From Salmonella enterica subsp. diarizonae (GTDB taxonomy: Bacteria > Pseudomonadota > Gammaproteobacteria > Enterobacterales > Enterobacteriaceae), in contig NZ_VXJV01000005.1 of NCBI RefSeq assembly GCF_008692785.1, positions 124,001 through 188,000 of the forward strand: DNA of 64,000 bases. The letters are read 5' to 3'. The translations under genes were made by a program, and so were the position numbers. The notes beneath the pieces were generated by a model. The model made no database searches. It had not been told where the DNA came from and was given only the letters and a program-made list of their open reading frames with translations. Shown piece after piece: positions 44,377-57,828 of this stretch; the first letter of the stretch is position 1; the number at the start of each line of letters is the position of its first letter.

Positions 44377-45435
44377 TTAACCTTTCTGCATCAGTCGCAG
44401 ATTTTTCAGCGTCTGATAATCAGTAGATTGGTTTGGATAGATAATTTGAATATCCAGTTCAATATCTTTCTCTGGAGCGATAACGTGGCCTGGTTCACTA
44501 TCCAGATAGACGTTGCCATTGACTGATTTTTCGGTATTTAACTGAACCCAACTGCTTTCAGTTTCTAACCATTCAGGGGATACTTCAGCCCCCTCAGGCA
44601 ATAAGAAAGACAGCTCCCATTTATCAACTTCAGTATCAGCAGAGCTGAGAATAAGTTTATAACTATAAATATAATTTGTGCTGGGCCAGGTATCGGCCCA
44701 ATCCCCGGCGAAGGATTGAGTCACTTGTAATGCGCGAGTTTCGCTTACGGTAACAGTGGTTTGTGTCATATTGTTGCCACTGTTAATAATACCCAAAGGC
44801 ATTGTAAGCTGGCAGGTTAGCGTTGCTTTTCCCTGACCTTTACCCTCTACAGGAATACGTACATTGACCGTTTCATTGCCCGGAATATTCAGAGTTTGTG
44901 AATAAAATTCGGCAGAAAAAACGGCGGAGTTACTGGAAGATGCTGAGACAGTCACTCCTTCCACAGCTTCACTGGTATTGTTATGGATTTGCAGTAGTGC
45001 AGAATATTCTTCTCCCTCCTCCAGAACAATTTCACTTTCGATACTCATGCTTAAATCAACGTTGCGGGTGCCTGCGGACACAACGGAGTTCACCTCATCG
45101 TTCCAGTTTCCTGTCGCCAAAGGAAAATCAATAAGAGAGGATATGCGGAGCCCCGGCGAAACGGTCAAAGTAGCTCCGTCAAGGTACAAACCGGAAACCA
45201 GCGTGGCGTCTTGATCCATATTATTAACAACGGAAGAAACACCATCATGTTCACCCACGATAAAACCATAACCTTCCAGGTCTTGTTTAGTAAGAGCAAC
45301 ATTCGGTGAGATAATTAAGATGTCACCCATTTCCCCCCCGTTAAAATCGACATTGGTATAAAGTGCCAGTTTGCCTGATGGGCATTTATCGGCACCGGAT
45401 TCGTTTTTAATTAAATAGACATCTTGCTCGCTCAT
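44377..45435 (-). CDS. Hypothetical multidomain protein, beta/gamma-crystallin-like N-terminus
   Basis: 352 aa, not a gene I recognise at this locus. Residues 5-120 read as a two-Greek-key beta/gamma-crystallin domain: LALYTNVDFNGGEMGDIL (23-40) then HDGVSSV (63-69), and ATLVSGLYLDGATLTV (77-92) then NDEVNSV (112-118). The two end motifs resemble the calcium pattern (N/D)(N/D)xx(S/T)S, each with one deviation. Residues about 125-232 look like an Ig-type beta-sandwich (SALLQIHNNTSEAVEGVTVS). Residues about 237-352 have the strand and Trp pattern of CBM2-type carbohydrate-binding modules (DKWELSFLLPEG, W289, W296); this last call is tentative. There is no signal peptide, membrane helix or catalytic motif. 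AGGAG lies six bases before the ATG. It is flanked by two BIME copies, and three 60-base lines counted by hand (from 44641, 45001, 45061) hold 23, 22 and 35 G+C, lower on average than neighbours. Function unknown. Confidence 0.85.
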   Translation of the reverse strand: MSEQDVYLIKNESGADKCPSGKLALYTNVDFNGGEMGDILIISPNVALTKQDLEGYGFIVGEHDGVSSVVNNMDQDATLVSGLYLDGATLTVSPGLRISSLIDFPLATGNWNDEVNSVVSAGTRNVDLSMSIESEIVLEEGEEYSALLQIHNNTSEAVEGVTVSASSSNSAVFSAEFYSQTLNIPGNETVNVRIPVEGKGQGKATLTCQLTMPLGIINSGNNMTQTTVTVSETRALQVTQSFAGDWADTWPSTNYIYSYKLILSSADTEVDKWELSFLLPEGAEVSPEWLETESSWVQLNTEKSVNGNVYLDSEPGHVIAPEKDIELDIQIIYPNQSTDYQTLKNLRLMQKG

Positions 45436-45653
45436 AAGAGACTCCTGTTTATCAAATTGAAATTGTATGGGTTGTTAATTAACGGAGAGAGTAACTCTGC
45501 CGTGGAATTACTTTATCTTCATTTCATCGATATACAGGAATCATTTGAGATAAATATATATAACAGCGTATATAAGCTAATTAATTTTATTTTTATCACA
45601 TCTAAAATTAACAGTGATAAGCAGATAAAATTTATAAATTGTTTTATTTTTAA
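45436..45653. other. AT-rich upstream region of the variable gene
   Basis: Very AT-rich DNA (for example TAAATATATATAACAGCG at 45551-45568 and TTTTATTTTTATCACATC at 45585-45602) between the start of the 352-aa gene and the second BIME. No supported gene. Such DNA is a typical target of H-NS silencing and would hold the promoter; several TATAAT-like strings occur and I cannot choose one. Confidence 0.5.
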
Positions 45654-45762
45654 ACGAAAAATGCCGGATGGCGATACTCACGTCTCTTATCCGGCCTACA
45701 GTAACGTGCTTTGTAGGCCGGATAAGGCGTCAGCCGCCATCCGGCATAGAAGGTGTGACGAT
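45654..45762. repeat. BIME copy 2, between the variable gene and cyoE
   Basis: ACGAAAAATGCCGGATGGCG through CATCCGGC and GGTGTGACGATT, duplicate of 44162-44271. It ends four bases before the cyoE stop codon, the position at which a BIME would stand if the variable gene were absent. Confidence 0.9.
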
Positions 45763-45766
45763 TAGC

Positions 45767-46657
45767 TTACCAAACGTAAGTCAGCAGATTCTGTGAATTC
45801 GGCACCATAAAATCAACGGACATCATGATGCTCAGCGCGGTAATGGCAATGATAGAGAAGCCGAACAGCTTGCGCGCCCAGACTTTATCATCTTCCACTT
45901 TGTAACCGCGCAGCGCCATGCCGAGCCACCAGACGCTGACCGCCGCGGCGACCACCAGGTATTTGTAACCGGCATAGCCACCCAGGGTCAGCATTAGCGT
46001 AGCAACCGCAAACGCGATGATATACAGCGTGATGTGGTTTTTAGCGACTGAGATCCCTTTTACCACCGGCAGAACCGGAATATTGGCCGCCTGATAGTCC
46101 TTAAAGCGGAAAATGGCGATGGCATAAGAGTGCGGCATCTGCCAGAGGCTGAAAATTGCCAACAGGATCGCCGCGCCGCTGTCGAAGTCGCCCGTTACGG
46201 CGCAGTAGCCAATCACCGGCGGCGCTGCGCCGGAGAGAGAACCAATCAGCGTTCCGTAGACGGAGTGCCGTTTCATGTACAAGCTGTACACGCCAACGTA
46301 GACCACGAAGCCCATTACCCCCAGCCAACAGGCCAGAGGATTGGCGCCAAACCACAGCAGCATAAAGCCAGCAATACCCAGCAGGGTGGCGTATACCAGC
46401 GAGACGCCAGGAGAAATCAGGCCTTTGACCAGCACCCGATTCTTGGTCCTTTCCATCTTCCTGTCGATATCCCTGTCGATGTAGTTGTTAAATACACAAC
46501 CCGACGCCACAACCAGTGACACCCCGACCAACGTGTAGATAAACAGGGGATAGTCAATGCTGCCCTTTGAGGCCAGCAGAAATCCCCCGATCACTGAGAT
46601 CAGGTTGCCAAAGATGATGCCTGGTTTCGTTACTTGCAGGTATTGCTTAAACATCAT
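45767..46657 (-). CDS. cyoE: Protoheme IX farnesyltransferase CyoE (heme O synthase)
   Basis: Inner-membrane UbiA-type prenyltransferase, 296 aa, about eight to nine helices, that adds a farnesyl group to heme b to make heme O for cytochrome bo3. Aspartate motif [18 protein letters not shown] near residue 57 and a second loop [12 protein letters not shown]. Start [18 protein letters not shown] by family. Last gene of cyoABCDE; the farnesyl-PP substrate comes from ispA, also in this window. Confidence 0.96.
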
Positions 46658-46668
46658 ACTCGCCGCTC

Positions 46669-50560
<3,892 letters not shown>

Positions 50561-50609
50561 TTAACGACCTCAATTCCACGGGACCTGGTGGCGTTTAAAG
50601 TGTAGGGGC

Positions 50610-50638
50610 ATTTTACGGTAAGGTTACATTACTGTAAA
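50610..50638 (-). promoter_or_regulatory. Sigma-70 promoter of cyoABCDE
   Basis: On the minus strand, TTTACA (50638-50633), 17-base spacer, TAAAAT (50615-50610), about 50 bases before the cyoA start. This is a near-consensus promoter with ideal spacing. In E. coli ArcA and Fnr repress cyo; I could not assign their sites with confidence. Confidence 0.75.
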
Positions 50639-51011
50639 CATGATTGGTTCTGTGTTACCAAGTTCTGCCGTGCGTGTCACATATGTTGCCAAGTGTGTCG
50701 AAATAACTTTAAGACACTGTTGAAACTTTGCGTTATAACGGATGAGGTCTGTAAGAGGGGTGTTGAGGGGTAATTGGTATAACCAATGCAAAAATAAAAC
50801 AATTACTTAACAGCTTATTATCAATAAAAAGACAATCAACGGTGGAAATTTAAATACAACGGGCTGAATCGTGTAAAGAAAATAGGTAGCATAGAAATTA
50901 CCAATAATTTCCAAAATTCTGTTGCGCACAAAAAGACAAATATATTTTTATCAATTGATGTTTATTTAGCCGTTATAATTCCGGGTCGTTATTACAACGG
51001 CTAATAATGTT
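50639..51011. other. cyoA-ampG intergenic region
   Basis: No gene is seen. The far half (50760-50990) is AT-rich with short palindromes such as ATCAATTGAT (50959-50968), which might be Fnr- or ArcA-related or structural. It also holds whatever ends the ampG transcript, but no hairpin with T-run was found. Confidence 0.35.
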
Positions 51012-52487
51012 TTAGATCAGGCGTGTTTTTCGTAGCGCCAGGTAGTCCAGCAACCCGCCAAAGACAATGCCGCCTACGGCAACCGCTACCGCAGTCTCAA
51101 GCAATCCGGGCAGGAATGAGAAGTTAGTGTAATCCACCGCATTCATGGTCAGCAGGAGTATCCAGACTGCCAGTAAAGCGACGCCTGCAAGCAGGATTGA
51201 AAGCGCGAGGTTGTAGGCGCTACGGTATTCCGTACGGGGAATGAAACGCTCGCTCTGCCAGCTATATTCCAGCGTTTGCCGACAGACCAACAACAGCACG
51301 AGTCCGGGAACGGCGGCGACAACCGAGAAGAGGTAGAATGTCGGCCAACCGTGCGTTTCAACGAACCAGCCCGCCACAGGACCAACGTAAACGCGGCCTA
51401 CCGCGGAGAGGGCTGACAGTAGGGCAAACTGCGTTGCGGAAAACGACTTATTACATAGCGTCATTAATAAGGCGACAAAGGCGGCAGTACCCATCCCCCC
51501 GCACAGATTTTCGAAAAAGACCGCAGCGCCCATGCTGAACATGTTTTTATCGGTAATGGAGAGTAACCAGTAACCGGCGTTGGACGCGCCTTGTAAAATG
51601 CCGAAAATCAGCAGCGCGCGGAACAGCGAAAGACGCTGCATTAACATGCCGCCGTATAATGCGCCGACGATCGTCGCCAGCAGGCCCAGCGTTTTATTGA
51701 CCACGCCGACTTCGCCTGCGTCAAACCCGACGCCGCGAATCAAAAAGGTGGTGGTCAGGCTCATGGCGAAGGCGTCGCCCAATTTATAAAGCACAATGAG
51801 CAGTAAAATCAGCCAGGCGTTATTGCGGCCAAAGAAATCGCGTAGCGGCGCGACGACCGCCTGTTCCAGCGATTTCGGGGCCGGGATGGTATCGGTCGGT
51901 TCCGGCGCCAGTAAGGTGGCGATAATGCAGGGGATCAGCAATGCCGCCATCAGCCAGTACATGCCCTGCCAGCCGAGCCAGCGATCGGCCAGCCACAGCG
52001 CCAGGCCGCCGGAAACCAGCATCCCCAACCGGTAGCCAAGCACGCTGATTGCCGCGCCGGCGCCGCGTTCTTCTGCGGGTAAAACATCGGTTTTCCAGGC
52101 GTCGAACACGATATCCTGCGAGGCGGAGCAAAAAGCAATCACCACCGCCAGCGCCGCCATCCAGCGTAGCTGCGTGCCGGGTTCAAGAAAGCCCATCGCC
52201 GCAATTGCCGCCAGTAATAACAGTTGTGTGGCGAGTAGCCAACCGCGACGACGGCCTAAAAAAGGCGGCGTGTAGCGGTCCATTAGTGGGGACCAGAGAA
52301 ACTTAAACACATAGGCCTGACCGACCAGCGAGAAGAAGCCAATCGTTTTAAGATCGATATTCTCGACGGTCATCCACGCCTGTAGCGTACCGGAGGTGAG
52401 CGCCAGCGGGAGACCGGAGGCAAAACCTAATATCAGCAGAATGGCTGAGCGCGGTTGCTGGAAAATGCGTAAATATTGACTTGACAT
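51012..52487 (-). CDS. ampG: Muropeptide permease AmpG
   Basis: Inner-membrane MFS-type importer of GlcNAc-anhydroMurNAc peptides for cell-wall recycling; it thereby feeds the AmpR inducer in strains with inducible ampC. 491 aa, about 14 helices. Seen: SGLPLALTSGTLQAWM, DRYTPPFLGRRRGWLLATQ, and AGAAISVLGYRLGMLVSGG. ATG 52487 was chosen from family alignment; ATG 52493 is two codons earlier and cannot be excluded. Downstream of yajG by 43 bases, likely one operon. Confidence 0.94.
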   Translation of the reverse strand: MSSQYLRIFQQPRSAILLILGFASGLPLALTSGTLQAWMTVENIDLKTIGFFSLVGQAYVFKFLWSPLMDRYTPPFLGRRRGWLLATQLLLLAAIAAMGFLEPGTQLRWMAALAVVIAFCSASQDIVFDAWKTDVLPAEERGAGAAISVLGYRLGMLVSGGLALWLADRWLGWQGMYWLMAALLIPCIIATLLAPEPTDTIPAPKSLEQAVVAPLRDFFGRNNAWLILLLIVLYKLGDAFAMSLTTTFLIRGVGFDAGEVGVVNKTLGLLATIVGALYGGMLMQRLSLFRALLIFGILQGASNAGYWLLSITDKNMFSMGAAVFFENLCGGMGTAAFVALLMTLCNKSFSATQFALLSALSAVGRVYVGPVAGWFVETHGWPTFYLFSVVAAVPGLVLLLVCRQTLEYSWQSERFIPRTEYRSAYNLALSILLAGVALLAVWILLLTMNAVDYTNFSFLPGLLETAVAVAVGGIVFGGLLDYLALRKTRLI

Positions 52488-52530
52488 AGGCATCTACAGG
52501 CCCGGCTTCCGCCAGGCCTTGCTGTTGCTA

Positions 52531-53109
52531 TTAACGGGCGTTTTGCTTGATAAAATCGTGAATGCTGGTGTCCTGAGACATATCAGCAATGGTATCAGTC
52601 AGAACGCTGTTCACCGCGTCGGCAATATTCTGGTTAGAGGCCTGGAACGCCCCTTCAATAGAGTAACTGGCGCGATAGTTTTTGGTCATCTTGTTGCCAT
52701 TTGCCGCAGTCGCAATAATCGCGATATCCGCTTTGGTTGCGATGTTGTAGCGCACGCTGCCCTGAGAAACATCAGCATACAGTTGGTTAACAATAATCTG
52801 CAGATTAACCGCGCCGTTAGGCCCGATCATATAGCCCCGCGCCGTCATCTGTTTTTCCAGTACTTCTTGTAACAGGAAGCGTAAATCGCGGGAGGCAGTT
52901 AACGTTACCAGTTGGTTGTTACGCGTGACCTTCGCTAACGCCTGATCCTGGCGTTGGTCCGCGCCGTTAATGCTAACGGTAACGCCCATCAGGCTCGGGT
53001 CCTGCTGTGGTAAGGTGATCTTCGGCGCGACGTCGATGGTCGTCGGCGGCGTGGCGCATCCTGCCAGCATAAACAGAGCGACTAACGGAAAGAGAAGTTT
53101 TTTTAACAT
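52531..53109 (-). CDS. yajG: YajG lipoprotein
   Basis: 192-aa putative outer-membrane lipoprotein of unknown function. Signal MLKKLLFPLVALFMLAGCAT, lipobox LAGC with C18 acylated. The mature part is an alpha/beta domain with the repeated pattern LQIIVNQLYADVSQG. Start by family; 18 upstream codons are rejected. Divergent from bolA by about 300 bases. Confidence 0.9.
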   Translation of the reverse strand: MLKKLLFPLVALFMLAGCATPPTTIDVAPKITLPQQDPSLMGVTVSINGADQRQDQALAKVTRNNQLVTLTASRDLRFLLQEVLEKQMTARGYMIGPNGAVNLQIIVNQLYADVSQGSVRYNIATKADIAIIATAANGNKMTKNYRASYSIEGAFQASNQNIADAVNSVLTDTIADMSQDTSIHDFIKQNAR

Positions 53110-53337
53110 ATTCAGGCTCTCAATGACGCTTAAAACGTGATAGGTAAAAATTCCCGCCATCATAACACCGCTAACGGCGAGGGGAAGTGGTCAACGCAGG
53201 TAAATTCGTCGTAATGTCCGATTTGTTATTGATAACGGCGCGAGCGGAGATTTTGACCGCTAAGCGAATGATTAAGTCAGTAAACTTCATACGTTTGGTT
53301 GAAATAATCAGACGAAAGCTAAATTTTTGTTGTCATG

Positions 53338-53367
53338 CTGTAATGGAAACGGTAAAAGCGGCTAGTA
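53338..53367 (+). promoter_or_regulatory. Gearbox-type promoter of bolA
   Basis: CGGCTAGTA (53359-53367) is the -10 of the growth-rate-dependent bolAp1 promoter of E. coli, and CTGTAA (53338-53343) occupies the place of CTGCAA. sigma-S dependence on entry to stationary phase is expected. The ATG lies 45 bases downstream. Confidence 0.7.
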
Positions 53368-53412
53368 TTTAAAGGGATGGGTGACATCACAGCGTTGTCG
53401 GAGGAGATTTTC

Positions 53413-53730
53413 ATGATGATACGTGAGCAAATAGAAGAAAAATTAAGGACAGCGTTCGACCCCGTGTTTCTCGAAGTTGTGGATGAAAGCTATCGTCACA
53501 ATGTTCCAGCAGGATCGGAAAGTCATTTTAAGGTCGTGCTGGTGAGCGATCGTTTTACAGGCGAGCGTTTTCTTAATCGTCATCGGATGATTTACGGTAC
53601 GTTAACGGCGGAACTCTCCACAACCGTACATGCGCTGGCACTGCATACTTATACCCTTAAAGAGTGGGAAGGATTGCAGGATACTATCTTCGCGTCGCCT
53701 CCTTGTCGCGGCGCGGGAAGCATCGCGTAG
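53413..53730 (+). CDS. bolA: DNA-binding transcriptional regulator BolA
   Basis: 105-aa protein with a class-II KH-like fold that affects cell shape, PBP genes and biofilm, and also joins monothiol glutaredoxins in Fe-S handling. Seen: [32 protein letters not shown] (cluster-ligand His region), [13 protein letters not shown] and [16 protein letters not shown]. Start after GGAGGAGATTTTC by family; 12 upstream codons are rejected. Confidence 0.95.
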   Translation: MMIREQIEEKLRTAFDPVFLEVVDESYRHNVPAGSESHFKVVLVSDRFTGERFLNRHRMIYGTLTAELSTTVHALALHTYTLKEWEGLQDTIFASPPCRGAGSIA

Positions 53731-55375
<1,645 letters not shown>

Positions 55376-55405
55376 TTCGCCGCGTTAAAAGTACGAAATT
55401 CGCAC

Positions 55406-55440
55406 AAAAACCCGTCACCTTCCAGTGACGGGTTTTTTTT
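55406..55440 (+). terminator. Rho-independent terminator after tig
   Basis: AAAAA, CCCGTCAC (55411-55418), loop CTTCCA, GTGACGGG (55425-55432), then eight T. Confidence 0.95.
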
Positions 55441-55621
55441 GTCACGCATTTTGCATGGTAAGGGTGCGAAAACCGCGTTTCAGTGTTAGCGTTAGAGCAA
55501 AAGATTGTTATGCTTGAATTATGGCGATGCCGTACCCATTACAGAGGGACTGGCTGATAATCCGTCCATCAGGTTACAATCAGTACAGCAGGTTTTTTCA
55601 ATTTTTATCCAGGAGACGGAA

Positions 55622-56245
55622 ATGTCATACAGCGGAGAACGAGATAATTTTGCCCCTCATATGGCGCTGGTGCCGATGGTCATTGAACAGACCTCACGCG
55701 GTGAGCGCTCTTTTGATATCTATTCTCGTCTACTAAAGGAACGCGTCATATTTCTGACCGGCCAGGTCGAAGACCATATGGCTAATCTGATTGTGGCGCA
55801 GATGCTGTTTCTGGAAGCGGAAAACCCGGAAAAAGATATCTATCTGTACATTAATTCTCCTGGCGGCGTAATTACTGCGGGGATGTCTATCTATGACACC
55901 ATGCAGTTTATTAAGCCAGACGTCAGCACCATTTGTATGGGACAGGCGGCCTCTATGGGGGCGTTTCTGCTGACTGCCGGGGCGAAAGGCAAACGTTTCT
56001 GCTTGCCGAACTCTCGCGTCATGATCCACCAGCCGCTGGGCGGTTACCAGGGCCAGGCGACGGATATTGAAATTCACGCCCGTGAAATTCTGAAAGTAAA
56101 AGGGCGCATGAATGAACTTATGGCGCACCATACGGGTCAATCTCTTGAGCAGATTGAGCGTGATACTGAGCGCGATCGCTTCCTCTCCGCGCCTGAAGCG
56201 GTAGAGTACGGTTTGGTTGACTCAATTTTGACCCATCGTAATTGA
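55622..56245 (+). CDS. clpP: ATP-dependent Clp protease proteolytic subunit
   Basis: Serine peptidase, 207 aa including a propeptide that is removed autocatalytically (mature start in family ALVPMVIEQ). Catalytic triad S111 ([11 protein letters not shown]), H136 (MIHQPLGG) and D185 (ERDRFLS). Tetradecamer partner of ClpX and ClpA. ATG 55622 matches the family; the longer frame upstream is leader. clpX starts 126 bases downstream, so one operon is likely. Confidence 0.98.
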   Translation: MSYSGERDNFAPHMALVPMVIEQTSRGERSFDIYSRLLKERVIFLTGQVEDHMANLIVAQMLFLEAENPEKDIYLYINSPGGVITAGMSIYDTMQFIKPDVSTICMGQAASMGAFLLTAGAKGKRFCLPNSRVMIHQPLGGYQGQATDIEIHAREILKVKGRMNELMAHHTGQSLEQIERDTERDRFLSAPEAVEYGLVDSILTHRN

Positions 56246-56371
56246 TGCCCTGGACGCAAGTGTGCCGCTATAATAGGTAAAGGCGGCACAACGCTGATTA
56301 GCGGCTTGCGCCTGAGAATGGCATTTGCGTCGTCGTGTGCGGCACAAAGAACAAAGAAGAGGTTTTGACTC

Positions 56372-57643
56372 ATGACAGATAAACGCAAAGATGGCTCGGG
56401 CAAATTGTTGTACTGCTCTTTTTGCGGCAAAAGCCAGCATGAAGTGCGCAAGCTGATTGCCGGTCCATCCGTGTATATCTGCGACGAATGCGTCGATTTA
56501 TGTAACGACATTATTCGCGAAGAAATTAAAGAAGTTGCTCCGCACCGTGAACGCAGTGCGCTGCCGACGCCGCATGAAATTCGCACCCACCTGGACGATT
56601 ACGTTATCGGTCAGGAGCAGGCGAAAAAAGTGCTGGCGGTGGCGGTCTATAACCACTACAAGCGTCTGCGTAATGGCGATACCAGCAATGGCGTCGAGTT
56701 AGGCAAAAGCAACATTCTGCTGATTGGACCGACCGGTTCCGGTAAAACGCTGCTGGCGGAAACGCTGGCGCGTTTGCTGGATGTGCCGTTCACTATGGCG
56801 GATGCTACCACGCTGACCGAAGCGGGTTACGTGGGTGAAGACGTCGAGAATATCATTCAGAAACTGTTGCAGAAATGCGACTACGACGTGCAAAAAGCGC
56901 AGCGCGGAATTGTCTACATTGATGAAATCGACAAGATTTCGCGTAAGTCAGACAATCCGTCCATTACCCGCGATGTTTCCGGCGAAGGCGTACAGCAGGC
57001 GTTGCTGAAACTGATCGAAGGCACCGTCGCCGCGGTTCCACCGCAGGGCGGTCGCAAACATCCGCAGCAGGAGTTCTTACAGGTAGATACCTCTAAGATT
57101 CTGTTTATCTGCGGCGGCGCGTTTGCCGGTCTGGATAAAGTGATCGCTAACCGTGTTGAAACCGGCTCCGGCATTGGTTTTGGCGCGACGGTGAAAGCGA
57201 AGTCCGACAAAGCCAGCGAAGGCGAGTTGTTGTCGCAGGTTGAGCCGGAAGATTTGATCAAATTTGGTCTGATTCCTGAGTTTATCGGTCGTCTACCGGT
57301 GGTGGCGACGCTGAACGAACTGAGCGAAGAAGCGCTGATTCAAATCCTGAAGGAGCCGAAAAATGCGCTGACCAAGCAGTATCAGGCGTTGTTTAACCTG
57401 GAAGGCGTCGATCTGGAATTCCGTGACGAAGCGTTGGACGCTATCGCCAGGAAAGCGATGGCGCGTAAAACCGGCGCCCGAGGTCTGCGTTCTATCGTCG
57501 AAGCGGCGCTGCTGGATACCATGTACGATCTGCCATCTATGGAAGACGTCGAAAAAGTGGTGATCGACGAGTCTGTTATTGACGGTCAGAGTAAGCCGTT
57601 GCTGATTTACGGCAAACCGGAAGCGCAGGCTTCTGGCGAATAA
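56372..57643 (+). CDS. clpX: ATP-dependent Clp protease ATP-binding subunit ClpX
   Basis: AAA+ unfoldase, 423 aa, that feeds tagged substrates to ClpP. N-terminal zinc-binding domain with CSFCGKS and [10 protein letters not shown]; Walker [13 protein letters not shown] (about 119-130); pore loop YVGED; Walker [11 protein letters not shown]; the ClpP-docking IGF loop in [10 protein letters not shown]; sensor-2 region [12 protein letters not shown]. Normal length. Confidence 0.98.
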   Translation: MTDKRKDGSGKLLYCSFCGKSQHEVRKLIAGPSVYICDECVDLCNDIIREEIKEVAPHRERSALPTPHEIRTHLDDYVIGQEQAKKVLAVAVYNHYKRLRNGDTSNGVELGKSNILLIGPTGSGKTLLAETLARLLDVPFTMADATTLTEAGYVGEDVENIIQKLLQKCDYDVQKAQRGIVYIDEIDKISRKSDNPSITRDVSGEGVQQALLKLIEGTVAAVPPQGGRKHPQQEFLQVDTSKILFICGGAFAGLDKVIANRVETGSGIGFGATVKAKSDKASEGELLSQVEPEDLIKFGLIPEFIGRLPVVATLNELSEEALIQILKEPKNALTKQYQALFNLEGVDLEFRDEALDAIARKAMARKTGARGLRSIVEAALLDTMYDLPSMEDVEKVVIDESVIDGQSKPLLIYGKPEAQASGE

Positions 57644-57672
57644 TTAAACATTCATACAATCAGTTAGCCAAA

Positions 57673-57700
57673 AAAGGGGGGATTTTATCTCCCCTTTCGT
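57673..57700 (+). terminator. Terminator after clpX
   Basis: AAAGGGGGGAT (57673-57683), loop TTT, ATCTCCCCTTT (57687-57697), 11 pairs with one G-U, followed by CGTTTTTCC. The lon heat-shock promoter begins about 20 bases later. Confidence 0.8.
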
Positions 57701-57718
57701 TTTTCCTGTAAACACGCC

Positions 57719-57746
57719 GTTGAATGTGTGGGAAACATCCCCATAT
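57719..57746 (+). promoter_or_regulatory. sigma-32 heat-shock promoter of lon
   Basis: GTTGAAT at 57719-57725 and CCCCATAT at 57739-57746, spaced 13 bases, fit the sigma-32 pattern CTTGAA-N13-CCCCATNT and match the known lon promoter arrangement of E. coli. The lon ATG lies 83 bases further on. Confidence 0.85.
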
Positions 57747-57828
57747 ACTGACGTACATGTTAAAGGTGGTATGGAGCACAGCTATACTATCTGATTACCT
57801 GGCGGACACTAAACTAAGAGAGAGCTCT

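Noticed and set aside
45424-45765. 113-codon plus-strand frame over the AT-rich region and BIME
   Set aside because: It runs from the variable gene leader through REP DNA; low-complexity Ile/Lys/Asn-rich product without ribosome site.
50955-50975. Fnr site in the cyoA-ampG gap
   Set aside because: ATCAATTGAT is palindromic but lacks the TTGAT-N4-ATCAA spacing; too weak to annotate.
57643-57828. Small RNA in the clpX-lon gap
   Set aside because: Small RNAs have been reported around clpX-lon in E. coli, but here the stretch is explained by the clpX terminator and the lon heat-shock promoter; no separate promoter-terminator pair is visible.
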